DNA from: Colius striatus
Lineage: Eukaryota > Chordata > Aves > Coliiformes > Coliidae
NCBI RefSeq assembly: GCF_028858725.1
Contig: NC_084769.1
Span: 14,075,501-14,139,500, forward strand
DNA length: 64,000 nucleotides
Direction: 5' to 3'
Shown here: in pieces, positions 1 through 10,968 of the stretch
Position numbering within the stretch: position 1 is the first letter of the stretch
Layout: each line of letters begins with the position of its first letter
Program-made: the position numbers and the translations under genes
Notes under the pieces: generated by a model
Told to the model about the DNA's origin: nothing
Databases searched by the model: none
What the model saw: only the letters and a program-made list of their open reading frames with translations

Positions 1-1740
1 AGGATTACTCTTAAATAGTACATTTAAAGCATTGCAGCACTCTCCCCCCAAAAAAGTAATTTTTATCTGTTTGACTAAATAAGGTTGCAAAGCTCTTGAC
101 AAAGTTAGTTAAGAGTATAACAGACAAGTGTATTAAGAGATTATCATTGCATGTAGGTATCCCAACACAGTACTATTCTGCAACACTGCAGTCACATGTA
201 GTCCACAAAGCCTTGCAAGTCACCTTTAATCAGAGCTTGAACACAGTAACTAGAACACAAGCCTCATTTCTGCTGCTTCATTTTGTGCTTAGTACCTCTT
301 TATGTAGATCTATATAAAACACCCATTACAATTATTCTATTTATCAAAGACACAAGAGTGTGTAGGTAGGCATCTCCAGTTCCCAGACCAATAAAGCAAG
401 GTCTGTTTTTCCCTAGTCTTTATGGATAAAGACCATTCAATCAAGAGGAGGAATTACTATAATAGTCTCTTTAATGCAGCCTTTCATAACAGGACAGTTA
501 CACAAAAGTCTTCCTAATTTACTACCAAGCTAAGACCATAGTTTTGATACCAATTTGATTCCTGCTTAAAGGAAACACACAGCTTAACTAAAAATTTAGC
601 TCAGTAAGTAAAAACACAGCTACTTGGTTGTGCAGTAATGCCTTTGTACAACTCCAATAAGCTAGTCACCTAAGTGGTTCTAAGTGGACAGATGACACTA
701 CTCCAAGTACATTTGTACTAAATTCATGTATACTGAATGCGCACAAGCATTGGAAATACCTGCAAGAACAGAAGCTAATGGTTGTCTCCACTGCTGTTCC
801 ACTTTATCTACTGAACCATACTATTCACAAGGTCAACTCCTCTAGGAAGTGAAGTCTGAAAATAGTTTAGAGTACTGTACCCTTACAGTCATTAGGTGAG
901 TCATCTCTACCCTGATTTCCTCATGGAGGAAGGAGATAAACCTGCAGTTTCCCTTACAGGACTCTGCATAGAGCCTAATGGGGTGGGAAACTGCCAATAT
1001 TCCAGCATGCATCAATTTTCCAGGGAGAGTTACCATAAAAAAAACCACCTGTGTTAACAAGTCAACTGTAACATTGTTCAGTTTGCATTCATGCTGCTAC
1101 AATGTCAGAAAATGCAACTCTTGACTCTGCCTAGGCAGAGAGATACTGAATATATTTCTGTGTCTCTATGCCTTCAGGACATCACTATTTGGAAGCTCGA
1201 ATTTCTGCCCTGGGTGTAGGGCTATCTCCAGTAACAAAGATAAGAAGACAGAAAAAAGGCAGAAAAAAAACCCACACCCCTCCTGACAAGTACCTGATTA
1301 GTATGTTCTCCATAACATCACCAATGATAACAGTTACCCTTTCACAGTAGTAAGGAATTTGCATAACAGGTACCTTTGAGGACTAAGAGGCTAACACACT
1401 TGAGAACCCTTGTAAAACAACTGAAAACACTGCTTATTTAATACTCTTTTATAGCTGGGTTACTCCATTCACTTTTGCACTCTGAAATAATCAAAGGGTC
1501 CTTTCAAGTCCACAGCAGCTGTGCAACAACTGGGGCCATGTTTAGTAGACTTCTTACCTTCTCTAGACTTAAAAAAAGCTTCTGACATTGTTTTCTACAA
1601 ATAGTGTCCACCTTTGACATAAAACTGCTGTTCTACTATGCTGTTAATACTTGTACTTTCAGATTCTAATAGTAGCCTTGCATCCTGCTTACATCTTTGG
1701 GTGCAACCTACCAGCTCTGCCATGTTATTGTAACATCCTG
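1..1740. other. AT-rich non-coding stretch, nothing recognised
   Basis: No open frame here has protein-like composition, a supported start or paired splice sites, and no repeat family was recognised by eye. If the leftward gene suggested by the CpG island at 9.2-10.1 kb extends this far, this is intron or untranslated sequence of that gene. That placement is inference. Confidence 0.5.
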
Positions 1741-2005
1741 TCACAGAATCATAGAATAGTAGGGGTTGGAAGGGACCTTTAGAGATCATCTAGTCCAACC
1801 TCCCTGCAGAAATAGGAGCTGAGGAGCCCAGAACTGGACACAGGACTCCAGATGAGGCCTCACCAGGGCAGAGTAGAGAGGGAGAAGACCCTCCCTTGAC
1901 CTGCTGGCCACACTCTTCTTGATGCATCCCAGGATGCCATTGGCCTTCTTGGCCACGAGGGCACATTGCTGGCTCGTGTTCAGTTTATTATCAACCAGCA
2001 CTCAG
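1741..2005 (-). mobile_element. CR1 LINE fragment with internal deletion
   Basis: The element lies on the minus strand, so its 3' tail is at the low coordinate (cacagaatcatagaatagt, then the ggttggaagggacc block). After about 70 bp, near 1811-1815, the sequence jumps straight into the ORF2 C-terminal region. There the minus strand encodes a reverse-transcriptase tail with the motifs [20 protein letters not shown] and [12 protein letters not shown]. Several hundred bases of 3'UTR and coding sequence that normally separate these blocks are missing. The copy is dead. The family call is strong because both blocks match other copies in the window; the exact 5' edge is approximate. Confidence 0.92.
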
Positions 2006-4649
2006 GATTCCTGTCACACAGGAATCTGTCCCACATCAACAATAATGAACTACATAAGCACAAAACATGCTGCTTCTTTTCCCTAACTACTAGTGTCACT
2101 TCACTAGAAGAGACAGGAGGTGCCTCAGGCTCACCAGCATTACACACTCTTGCAATGGGGCATGCAGCACCTCCCAAAAGTGAAGTTTCTCCTAAGAAGT
2201 AAGGTACCTCAGAGAAGGTCCCAGACAATCACAGTTCCCCTAAACTCTTGCACAAAAGGTTTAGCATTTATAGAAAGGGTAGTTACAGGTCAATACAATG
2301 AAGTTATTAATACTCCAAATTGCCTGTTTTTCAGATACAACAGTTACATAGAGTTTGGGGCAGGAGAAAAAGGGAGAAACATTAATCCATTTTCTGTATT
2401 ACTCACTGCAGAACAACTATGTAGATTCTACATACCATCAATCAGAATATACTCTTCATTTCAACAAGACGGTGATACCTGAAGTGGAGGTTAAAAGTGA
2501 CTAGTGCCATTACAGTTAAAAATGGTTCTGTAGAGAGATACCTAGCCAGACCTTCCCAGGTACTTTCAGGAAGCCTCCAGGCTTAGCATTAATGCCCAGA
2601 AGATACATTGCAGACTGACTATAAAAGAGAAGGATCTACCACTCTGCTCTTTTCCTAGCAAGCTCTTGCTAGGAAACCTGACTGAAGTTTTCTACACAAA
2701 GAAAGACTTAGTTAATACCATTAATCAGTATTACTACACTAAGAGTTTATCAGTGTAGTGGTAACTGTCTAGTTACCTAATTACTTAGGGTGAATTATGA
2801 CACCATTTTTCAGACTGTCAATTAGGCTTATACCAGAAAAATTACACCAAGGCAGTTGTACAACATACTCATTCCCATTGAACTGTAAATCATAGCTCAA
2901 CCATGTTTCCTTTGAAAGTTCATCCATGCAGAAGCATGCTCATCTTCATACATAGGATACACCAAGTCCACCAAACCACTGCTAAGAGATTAACCACTCG
3001 AGGCATATCACTATCTGATCTCTCTCAAATACAACAGACATTTCAAATAGCTTATCCAAGGTCTCCAATGCCACACTTGAGTTCAAATTAACCCAAGATT
3101 GTTACAATAGTACAAGGTCATAGTCATTACTTCAGTGGATAACCTGCAACTGAATAATCCACAAGGAAGTTGCCAATAATACTGATCTAGCAAATTCCAA
3201 CAAATACCAATTCAGCCATTAGTATGCTAAGACTTAATTCTTCAGCTCTCATGAAGTGTTAACCCAGCCATTTCCTCTCCTTATCCCTTGAGCTGTCAGA
3301 GCTAGTCCATCAATCTTGCAAATCTGTCACAAGACACTGCAGACAGGCTAACACTGTTCCCCCATGACTTCACTACATCATGCTGCCATCAGTTTCCCCA
3401 GCAAACTTGGTAATTAGAAGTCCAAACATTATTTAATTTGGCTTAGGTACTACCAGCAGAAGCAACTGTCTTCAAGCACACAATTACATTCCTTACTCCT
3501 AAACTGAGTGTCATATGTTCACACCTCAATTTGGGGAAACATAAGTCATTGTTGTGCTCACATTTCGTGGATATAGGCAAGTAATAAATCCCTATTCTGA
3601 GTTTACTCTTAACTATGGAGTCAAATCTCCCTATGGCACCAGTAAATCATCTCCCTGTAGCCCCTGAAAGGTGTTTAAAATAGTGAAAGCACTATATGAA
3701 GGGTTCACAGTTATATACCCTAAGTCAGTAAGCTCCTTCAATCAGGCACGCTGCACAAGTGCCAAGCACTGAACCTTTTCCCCCATCTTTCAATCAATGC
3801 ATTTGTATCACACAAAGCAGTGACATTTAGTACTTCAGATAATTACTAGTTATCCATAATTCAGCTGCTGTGCTAAAATCACCTTTAAACAGATTTTTCA
3901 CTCCAGCTTCCCTGATCAGGAAGAATGAATAGTGTTCTAGAAGCTACCTTTCTAAGGGACTAAGAACAGATGTTTTCAACAACAAAAAGCTCTGTAGTTT
4001 TCCAGTCTACTGTATTCCCATGCCTTATCTCAAGGCTAAAACCAGTATTTCTATCTTTAAGGGCAAAATGGATTATTACACCAGTACAGGGGTCACGTGC
4101 AATTAGTTTTATGAACTTTACAGTTACAGTGGGTATACCAAAGAGCTGTGGTTATCCTTGGCTCCCTCATGGATAATGTTCTTCCTACTATCATAGAGAC
4201 ATTTACAGCCAAACACATGCTCTCCAGTCACAGAGTGCTACCAAGTGCTGTCGAAGGAAGAGTGGCACAATATAACATGCTCATTGCTAACTCTTAGTTT
4301 GGGTAGCACACTGAAGTCAGAACCACTTGACTTCAACAAGAAGCAAAGACACATTTAGTTCAGGACAATTTTTATGGCACTTTTCAAGTGCCAGGCCACA
4401 TGAAAACACAGAACCAATGCAGAATAGAAACTATATATATTTACCCTTGTGTGCTCCTTAAGACATTTCTTCTCTTCACAGAGCATGTTACCAGAATAAA
4501 AAACTACTACTCCGATACACAGTCTAGATATCTCTCAGCTCTAATGACTTCCTGAGAAATCATCACAACAGGGTGCTTCTGTATCCTAATGCAAACAGAA
4601 CAGGGAACAAACAGGAGACATTGTGGGTCTGTGTGTAGCTGCAGGGGTC
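2006..4649. other. Non-coding stretch with one palindrome, otherwise nothing seen
   Basis: AT-rich sequence with frequent stops in all frames. The only structure noted is the palindrome at 2651-2676 and a weaker 8-bp inverted repeat (2733-2740 against 2752-2759). No exon with convincing flanking splice sites was found. Confidence 0.5.
2651..2676. repeat. 26-bp near-perfect palindrome
   Basis: Two perfect 12-base arms, tttcctagcaag (2651-2662) and cttgctaggaaa (2665-2676), are separated by only two bases. In DNA it could extrude a cruciform; in RNA the inner pairs must open to make a loop. No transposon feature surrounds it. Function unknown. Confidence 0.85.
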
Positions 4650-4918
4650 ATAACCTTACTGGGATCACAGAGATGAGCTGGAACAGCTCTCAGGGTTAGA
4701 GTGCTGCAGTGGATAGTTACAGGCTCTCAAAGGCAAACAGGCCAGTTAGGGCAAGGTAGGAGAGGTGTCCTTCTTGTGAGAAAGGCAGGAATGTATGAAG
4801 CCCTACCTAGAGATGGATGATGAGCCAGTCTATGGGTCAGGATTAGTGCAGCCAGCTGGACAGACAGACTAGACAGTCTCCAAAAGTGTCCTCCAACCTC
4901 AGCAGCTCTATAACTCAT
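4650..4918 (+). mobile_element. CR1 LINE fragment: endonuclease region fused to 3' tail
   Basis: On the + strand, about 4652-4850 matches the CR1 ORF2 endonuclease segment: the gggatcacagagat block, the gtgctgcagtggatag block, and agatggatgatgagccagtc followed by tgggtcaggattag. From about 4865 it changes to the 3'-terminal CR1 block (gactagacagtctccaaaag, then tccaacctcagcagctctat), with the whole reverse-transcriptase region missing. The copy is diverged, with stops and frameshifts. The identification rests on recalled CR1 sequence, so the internal breakpoint is approximate. Confidence 0.7.
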
Positions 4919-7900
4919 GTCTGTGCCCCAGCAATATAGTTATTGCAAGTCCTACTTGTGGAGAGTCTTTAGAATTGGAAAGCCTATTTGACAACTCAAA
5001 CAAGTAGCACAGCAGAGCTAGGAAACTTACAGCAAGTCCTTCACGACTAAGAGTTAGAAATCTTAACTAATATTTACAAGAGTGTAATAGGAAGCATGTT
5101 CATCAGACAATAGCTACTATTAGAGGACAGTTGTGAATACTTAATGAAAGGAGTTGGACAAGAATTGATTTGACTTAATGAAAGCAGTTTGATAAGGACA
5201 TTCATTGCTTGATCCTTGTTTTTACAAACTAAACGAAGATAAACATGCAGTATCACCAGTGGTCAGCCTACTTATGTCTAAATTTTTAAAATTAGTTTCC
5301 TTCCATTGTAGCTTCAATCCATGAAGCCTACTTTTAGTTTGCCTAATAAGGTAAGCTAAAAAGCAAATGATCAATGCACTTGCACTACTGTTTAAAAAGT
5401 TAAATTGCTTCCTAAAGTGTTCTGAAAATGAGAAAGCAGAATGAGAAATAGCACCAGTTTCAAGTACACATTCCTGTCTTTTTAAAGGCCATTTCCTAAA
5501 ACTGCTTGGCTAGTCCATTTTATGATATGGTAGATATAAAGCAGAAGGCTGCCATAAAAGTAAGTCATTGAGATTTCTTAGTGACTACACTAATGACAAT
5601 TCCTTACCTACCCAAAATGAGATCTCACAGTAAGCCAAGAACACTAAAAAGCAGAAAAGTGCCATCACAAGGAAGAGTTTCTTACCTCAGCAGCTGTTTA
5701 ATAGAAAGGCTTTATCAGAGATCACTACACACTGTAGAACTAGCTCATTCTAATCAAGAAGCAGCTTCTACAATTAGCAAAACTACCTCTCTTCTGGAAA
5801 GCTGAAGCAACTGGCATGTAGCTTGATCTAAAAACATTTCACTTATTAAATGTCTGCTTTAGAGTGGTGCCCAAAACAGTGTCCTGCTCAGCAGGGCAGT
5901 ACTAACCTTAATAAACCAACTCCTTTAAAAAAAGAAAGCCACTTAAATGTTCTGCAACATGAAGTCCAGAGTTCAGCTAGCTCCTATAATTAAAATGCTT
6001 TTTTGTTGTTTTTAAGCCTGTGATTTCAGTCATTAACTTCCAAAAAAGTTGTCAACAATACTAAATCTAAATTGGATACAGTCTTTAGCATGTCCATGTA
6101 CATGAACAAGACAATGTCCAAAGTTGGATCTAAATCTAGGTCTCAGTACTCTTCTGAAGTATGTATGTATCTTTCACTACAGGCAAAGATATAGAAGAGC
6201 TAAAAACCAGAGAAATCATAGCACCTGCTTAACTCAGCACATTCTCAGCTTTCCAGTTCCACACTTTTCCCTCCTATTAGTTCTGCCCCATTCCAAATTT
6301 AAGAACAGCATATTAAAAACTCCAGTTCCATTGAATTTTAGTGGCCTCAAATATTTCATATGAATTATATCAACTGACAGCAACACTAATGCATAGAGTA
6401 TCAGTTGACAGGATTAAAGATTTAATAAATGCTTATAATCCCTAGATTGACTTTTTGGTCTTTGACTTGACTGCAAGAGATTCCTAGTCAGAACTACATT
6501 TCCATTAAGTCTCATTCTTTTAATTAAACATTATTTGCTCCTTTCTCAACCACTGCAGCAAGCACTAGGAAAGCTATGGGCTCAGGGTCCCATACAAACC
6601 ACATGAAAGTGAATTTTCTAAACAAGCACTTTGCCACCTTAAAGATTCAAGTAGCTACTTCCACAGCAGCCTAAATAACATTCTCACATTACATGACTCC
6701 ATGACTCTAGTTTTGACAGGTCTCAAAAAACACATTTGCACATTTTGAGCGCAATATACAAAACAGATCTTCTAATATTACTATTAAAACAACATTTGGA
6801 AAAACAGGAAGGACAAAGCATGAGTTATATGGGGCAGGCATGGATGAAAGTTGTTTAGTCCCATTTAATGGGCTAAAAGGAGCTACCAACAGAGTGATTG
6901 CTCTTCAGCTGCTAGTAACAAACACTTTTAAAATACCTGTTCCAAAGCCTCTTATCAATAGCCAGATATCAATTGTATCACAGAAAAGCCACAAAACTGA
7001 TGATTCCCACTAGGAGACTGAAATAGCCAAGATTGTTTGCTGACCTTGCTGCTCCATGCAATGCTGGATAACAAGTAGCAGAAGCTTATCATCACTGCAG
7101 AACAGTTATCAGAGGTGGAAGGTGGATGAAGAAAGAAAACCTGAAGAATTGAAAGTTTATCAGCAGCCTAGTACTTCTAAGTAAAGACAGAATGAGTTTG
7201 AGAATACAGTTTCTACCTAATTTGGCTGATAATTAGGATCAGTATCTTTTCGTAAGTCAATCATATAAATAGTTACTTGAACATAAAGTGTAAAAAGCAG
7301 CAAGCACCCACTTTTATCTACTTCTGTGGCCTTCCCACCCCGCCTTTCATTTGAATCTCCAGACTTACTGCACTCATCCTGAGTGGTTTGATCCAGGCAC
7401 AAGACACCCACTGACCCTCAGCATTGTTTGCTTGTTTTAAAACCACTATGCAGTTGCATTCCCATGAGTGCTTACTGCCTGCACAGCTGTCCTAAGAAAC
7501 AGGCTCCTTCAGTACCTCTGCTAAGAGAGGCCATGAATTCAGATGAATTCATCAAGTAATATAAAGTAATTCAGTCACATGGAGTTTGAAGCTAGTCAGT
7601 AAGAAATTACCAAGGTAAATTGCAGAGTTTACAATGTGACAGGAGTAAGCTACACATCAGATTCCCTAATCACATGGTTGCAGCATGTTCTGCTACATCA
7701 TCTGGCTGCTTCTCTCTTCACAGGACAGTTCTGTTGGTTGCAAGGTCTGGACCCTAACACTTCCCAGAGAAATAAGACTTTTTATCCAGCACTTGGTCAG
7801 ATAACAGCTGGTGTTGAATCAGTTAAGTTCCATCTTCAAAAAACAAAAGCCTGAAAAAAGCATTAGATTACAGAATCTGTAAATCATCCAGAATTTCTGT

Positions 7901-9179
7901 GTACACATCTGAGTTGTCTAGGAAGTGTCCCAGCATTACTGACTTGATTTGATCAAAATGTCTCAACTACTCCTCTATCCAGTACCAATGCACTGATAAT
8001 TAGAGACAAGTTTGAGTTTTAAAGGGTAACCAAGAAAGGGTATTGTCTGGTCAAATTAAGATTTCATTTAAGAATTTTTGTCAAGCATTCCAGTGAAACC
8101 TTTAAACTAGGCAGTCTTCTGCAGCATATACATAACACCAGGGAAAATAGGTCAGCCTCACTTTTTCTCTTGGCATGTGAAACAGAATCAAGTTGCCCTA
8201 CTCCAGAAGAGGTGTACAACAAAATTTACTATTGAAAAATCTAATATAGGAGATTTATTTACAGAAGCAGCCTGAAGGCTTCCCTGTTCCTTAAATAGAA
8301 TCTTTAATACTAAAGATAAATTCAGAAACTTGTACCATGGTAAATTGATATCATCTGATCATAAGCAAATATCTAAGTTCAGTATACAAGGGCTAGAAGA
8401 GATTAAAGCAGTATATAAAAATTTTTAACAAGTCTGCTATAATCAAATAAGCTGTAAAGATGCTATTGCCAAGTATGATTAAATTCTCTACAACAAAGTT
8501 ATTTTCAGCTTTCAAGCAAATCACTTTCAAGAACCACAAGTCTGGTTCCCAGTTGTTAGTTGCTTCTCTCAGCTTTGGTAACTTCAGTTTGGAGGGGGTG
8601 GTGAGAAGGCCAGAGATTAAGACATCTAAAAAAAGATACCTTTTCCTGAAAATCATGGCTCTGAGCATGCCCTTGAGTAGAAAGGCATTTCCCTCTCCCT
8701 CACAAGGAGATTAAGGAAGGATTTCAGAAGTATAGAAGTAATGTTTGGACAGTTGAAGAAACAAAAAGGTACCTAGATGGTAGGCTTATGCTTTGAAAAA
8801 GGCAATACTCATCCTAGGGCAGGTACAGCCTCCCTGCTCCCTTTCCCCCTACAAAACCACCCAGAGACAGTGAAGTCCAAGTCTCCCATTTTAGAGTCAG
8901 AACTGGCTCAATACGACTCCAGTAAAAGACCAAGTTAGGCCTCCAACAGCTTTCAGGAAGCGTGACCAGGCTGCTTTGTCTCACAATTGTTCTCCCTGTC
9001 CTTTCCAGGTAAGGTCATGCTCAGGCACCACCTTCCTTCTCCTACAAGTTCTACACCAGTAAAGCTGCAGGTAGAATAAAGACCAGCAGAAGGGAACCTA
9101 GCCAGATAAAACAAGATCCCTCAGAAACTTATCGTTCAGCTGAGTCCAACAGCACCTCAAACCCTCCTGTTTATCTCAC
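4919..9179. other. Non-coding stretch upstream of CpG island, nothing recognised
   Basis: AT-rich sequence becoming more GC-rich from about 8800 toward the island. No open frame shows coding character with supported splice sites. If the leftward gene is real, this is its first intron. A short direct repeat of gatgaattc at 7530-7550 is trivial. Confidence 0.5.
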
Positions 9180-9741
9180 ACAGATTAACACTCAGGGCCG
9201 GCTTCTCCTCCCTTTTCTCTCCCCAAGCCCCACTCATAGATACAAGATACAACAACATCCCAGCTCCGATGCCTCCCCCTCAGCCCCAGCGCCACCGGGG
9301 TGCAGTAGAAGTAGCCAAACCCACGAGGGAGAGCGTGCTGGGGAGCCTCAGCCCCCGTTCCAACTCCCACGCAGGCCGCAAGACACAGACTACATGCCAG
9401 CCATTGCTTCTCCCACCTCACTTCTCATCCACGGCCCCAAAGCTTTACGATGTCCAAGGAGCCGCGTCCCGGGATAGAAGCCGCTCAGCTGTCCTCGCCC
9501 AACGGGCCCGGGTGACAGTTCCCCTCCCTCTCCACAGAATGGGGACGGGAAGGGCAAGGAGTAGACTCAGCCACAACCCCCGTCAGCGGGCCCGGGCCCG
9601 CTCAGGCCGCAGCCAGGAGCCGGCGACTCCCCCCTCCCCTCACTGCGAGAGCAGGGCCGGGACAGCAGAGCTCCCCATACCCCGGCAACGTGGGGAGAAC
9701 GCCCGGGGTCGCTCCAAGGCACGTTCTCTCCTTCCTCTCAC

Positions 9742-9839
9742 CTGGGGGCTAAGACCCGGCTCCGCGCTGCGGCTGCGGCCCGGCGCCAGGCTCCGCTTTA
9801 CCCGCCGCCGCCGCCGCCGCCGCCGCCCCCCTCGCTCTC
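9742..9839 (-). other. Candidate 5'UTR exon 1 of a leftward gene
   Basis: On the minus strand the sequence reads agcccccag then gtgagagg, a near-consensus splice donor whose exon ends at base 9742. The candidate exon carries the CGG run and contains no ATG on the minus strand between 9838 and 9742, so it would be untranslated. An inverted CCAAT box lies at 9840-9844. The transcription start was not located, and the upstream limit given is only where the CCAAT box begins. No downstream exon was recognised between 1 and 9700, so the gene cannot be named. Confidence 0.45.
9802..9827. repeat. (CCG)n / (CGG)n triplet run
   Basis: An uninterrupted run of about 8.5 ccg units. On the minus strand this is a CGG run inside the candidate 5'UTR exon. 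Such runs are common in vertebrate CpG-island promoters, are length-variable and fold into hairpins or quadruplexes. Confidence 0.95.
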
Positions 9840-9970
9840 ATTGGGGTGCCGCCGCCCGCGCGCCCCCGCCGCGCACTTCCGCCCTCGTCGGCGCCGCTCC
9901 CGCCGGGCTCGGCTCCCCGCAAGCGCGCGCCCGCCCGCCCCGGCACCGCCTCCTCCGCCCACACGGAGGT

Positions 9971-10023
9971 CACGTGGCGCTCTCCGGGCCAATCGGTTCT
10001 GGAGGAGCGGAGGGGGGCGGGGC
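9971..10023 (+). promoter_or_regulatory. E-box, CCAAT and GC box cluster
   Basis: CACGTG at 9971-9976 (flanked as tcacgtgg, a USF/MYC/CLEAR-type context), CCAAT at 9989-9993 and ggggcggggc at 10014-10023 lie within 53 bp. The order CCAAT then GC box would suit a + strand start near 10050-10090, but no strong + strand donor was found just downstream. The cluster could equally act on the leftward gene. Factor binding is inferred from motif only. Confidence 0.5.
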
Positions 10024-10120
10024 GAGCGGGTAGCGGCGGCGCTGAGGGGAAAGGGTCGTGAGGGGAAGGATGCGGCGGGTGTGTGGAGGTGTGCTGGGCT
10101 GAGGAGAGGGGTCTGGTCCT

Positions 10121-10879
10121 GTTAAAGGGACATCCGAGGAAGAGTGACGGGCTGCCTGCCTTACAGCTGTGGGGGAAAGGGGCGCAGCAGGGAGGTGCTG
10201 TAACGTTGGTTCCCCCCAGAGCCCTGCAGAGAGCCCCTCCGAGGGGCTGAGCCCATAGACCATGGACAAGCTCCAAAGCTAGGAAGGGCTCTATCTTAAA
10301 AACATCAATATTGTAGGACAAGTTCTACTCATGGATGCAGAAATAATTCTGAGAAGGCAAAAGAATGGAAAAGTCACACCTTGTCCTCCTAACTGTTAAG
10401 TATTTTATTAAATCATTGTATTGCAGTACTGCCCGGAGCACAGAGGAGTTGTAACTGCAACTGCTCAGGAAAACAAAACAAACAAAACAGGCAATTGCTA
10501 TATCCAGAAACTCCAAATTCGCTCTGGCAAGTTTTAAAGTTCCACGTTAGAGTCGGGAGTAGCTGTCTCACCAGTCAAAAGGAAAACCTACCTTTTCTCT
10601 CTGCTTCAATTTGGTTAACTTTTATAGATTTAAATGTCGACCTGTTTAAATTCTACACACTGAAGTTAGAGTGAGTATGTCGGATAAAGTTCTTCCTTCT
10701 AGAAAAATAATGCTTTGCATGGCAACATTCACTTGGGGAAACAATGGAAGTCATTATATCTGATCTGGGAGATCAGACCCTCTGAGACAGAAGGAATAGG
10801 CTAAGTAGCCGTGTTAACTCCTTTCACTGAGCCTCTTCCTAACCTCCTACAGAAGAGAAAGGGAAAAAACTCTTTCTCG
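10121..10879. other. Non-coding shoulder of CpG island, nothing recognised
   Basis: GC content falls quickly after 10300. A good-context ATG at 10261 opens a frame of only six codons. No exon with matching splice sites was found. Confidence 0.5.
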
Positions 10880-10968
10880 CCTTCCTGTGTGACCTGATCT
10901 AAGAGGGGTTGGACTAGGTGATCTCTAAAGGTCCTTTCCAACCACCACCATTCTATGATTGTATGATC
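10880..10968 (+). mobile_element. Short CR1 3'-end fragment
   Basis: Forward-orientation CR1 tail: cctgtgtgacctgatct, then ggttggactaggtgatctct and ccattctatgattgtatg. Only the last 90 bp or so is present, typical of 5' truncation during target-primed reverse transcription. Confidence 0.92.

Larger units (their letters stand above)
9180..10120. promoter_or_regulatory. CpG island 1, probable promoter
   Basis: About 900 bp of GC-rich DNA with dense CpG (core roughly 9270-10060) in a strongly AT-rich setting, as expected for an unmethylated vertebrate promoter. It contains a CCG triplet run, an inverted CCAAT (attgg, 9840-9844), a CACGTG E-box (9971-9976), a forward CCAAT (9989-9993) and a GC box (10014-10023). 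A strong minus-strand splice donor lies at its left edge, so leftward transcription is best supported; the elements at 9971-10023 could also serve a divergent transcript. Long open frames across the island result from the lack of stop-forming AT bases and are not taken as proteins. Confidence 0.85.

Noticed and set aside
7217..7411. Minus-strand frame with protein-like composition
   Set aside because: Acceptor and donor candidates at its edges are poor; no family recognised.
9269..10321. Long open frames on both strands across CpG island 1 (up to about 250 codons)
   Set aside because: They exist because the GC-rich island lacks stop codons; composition is proline/arginine/alanine-rich in every frame, and promoter and splice signals explain the region better.
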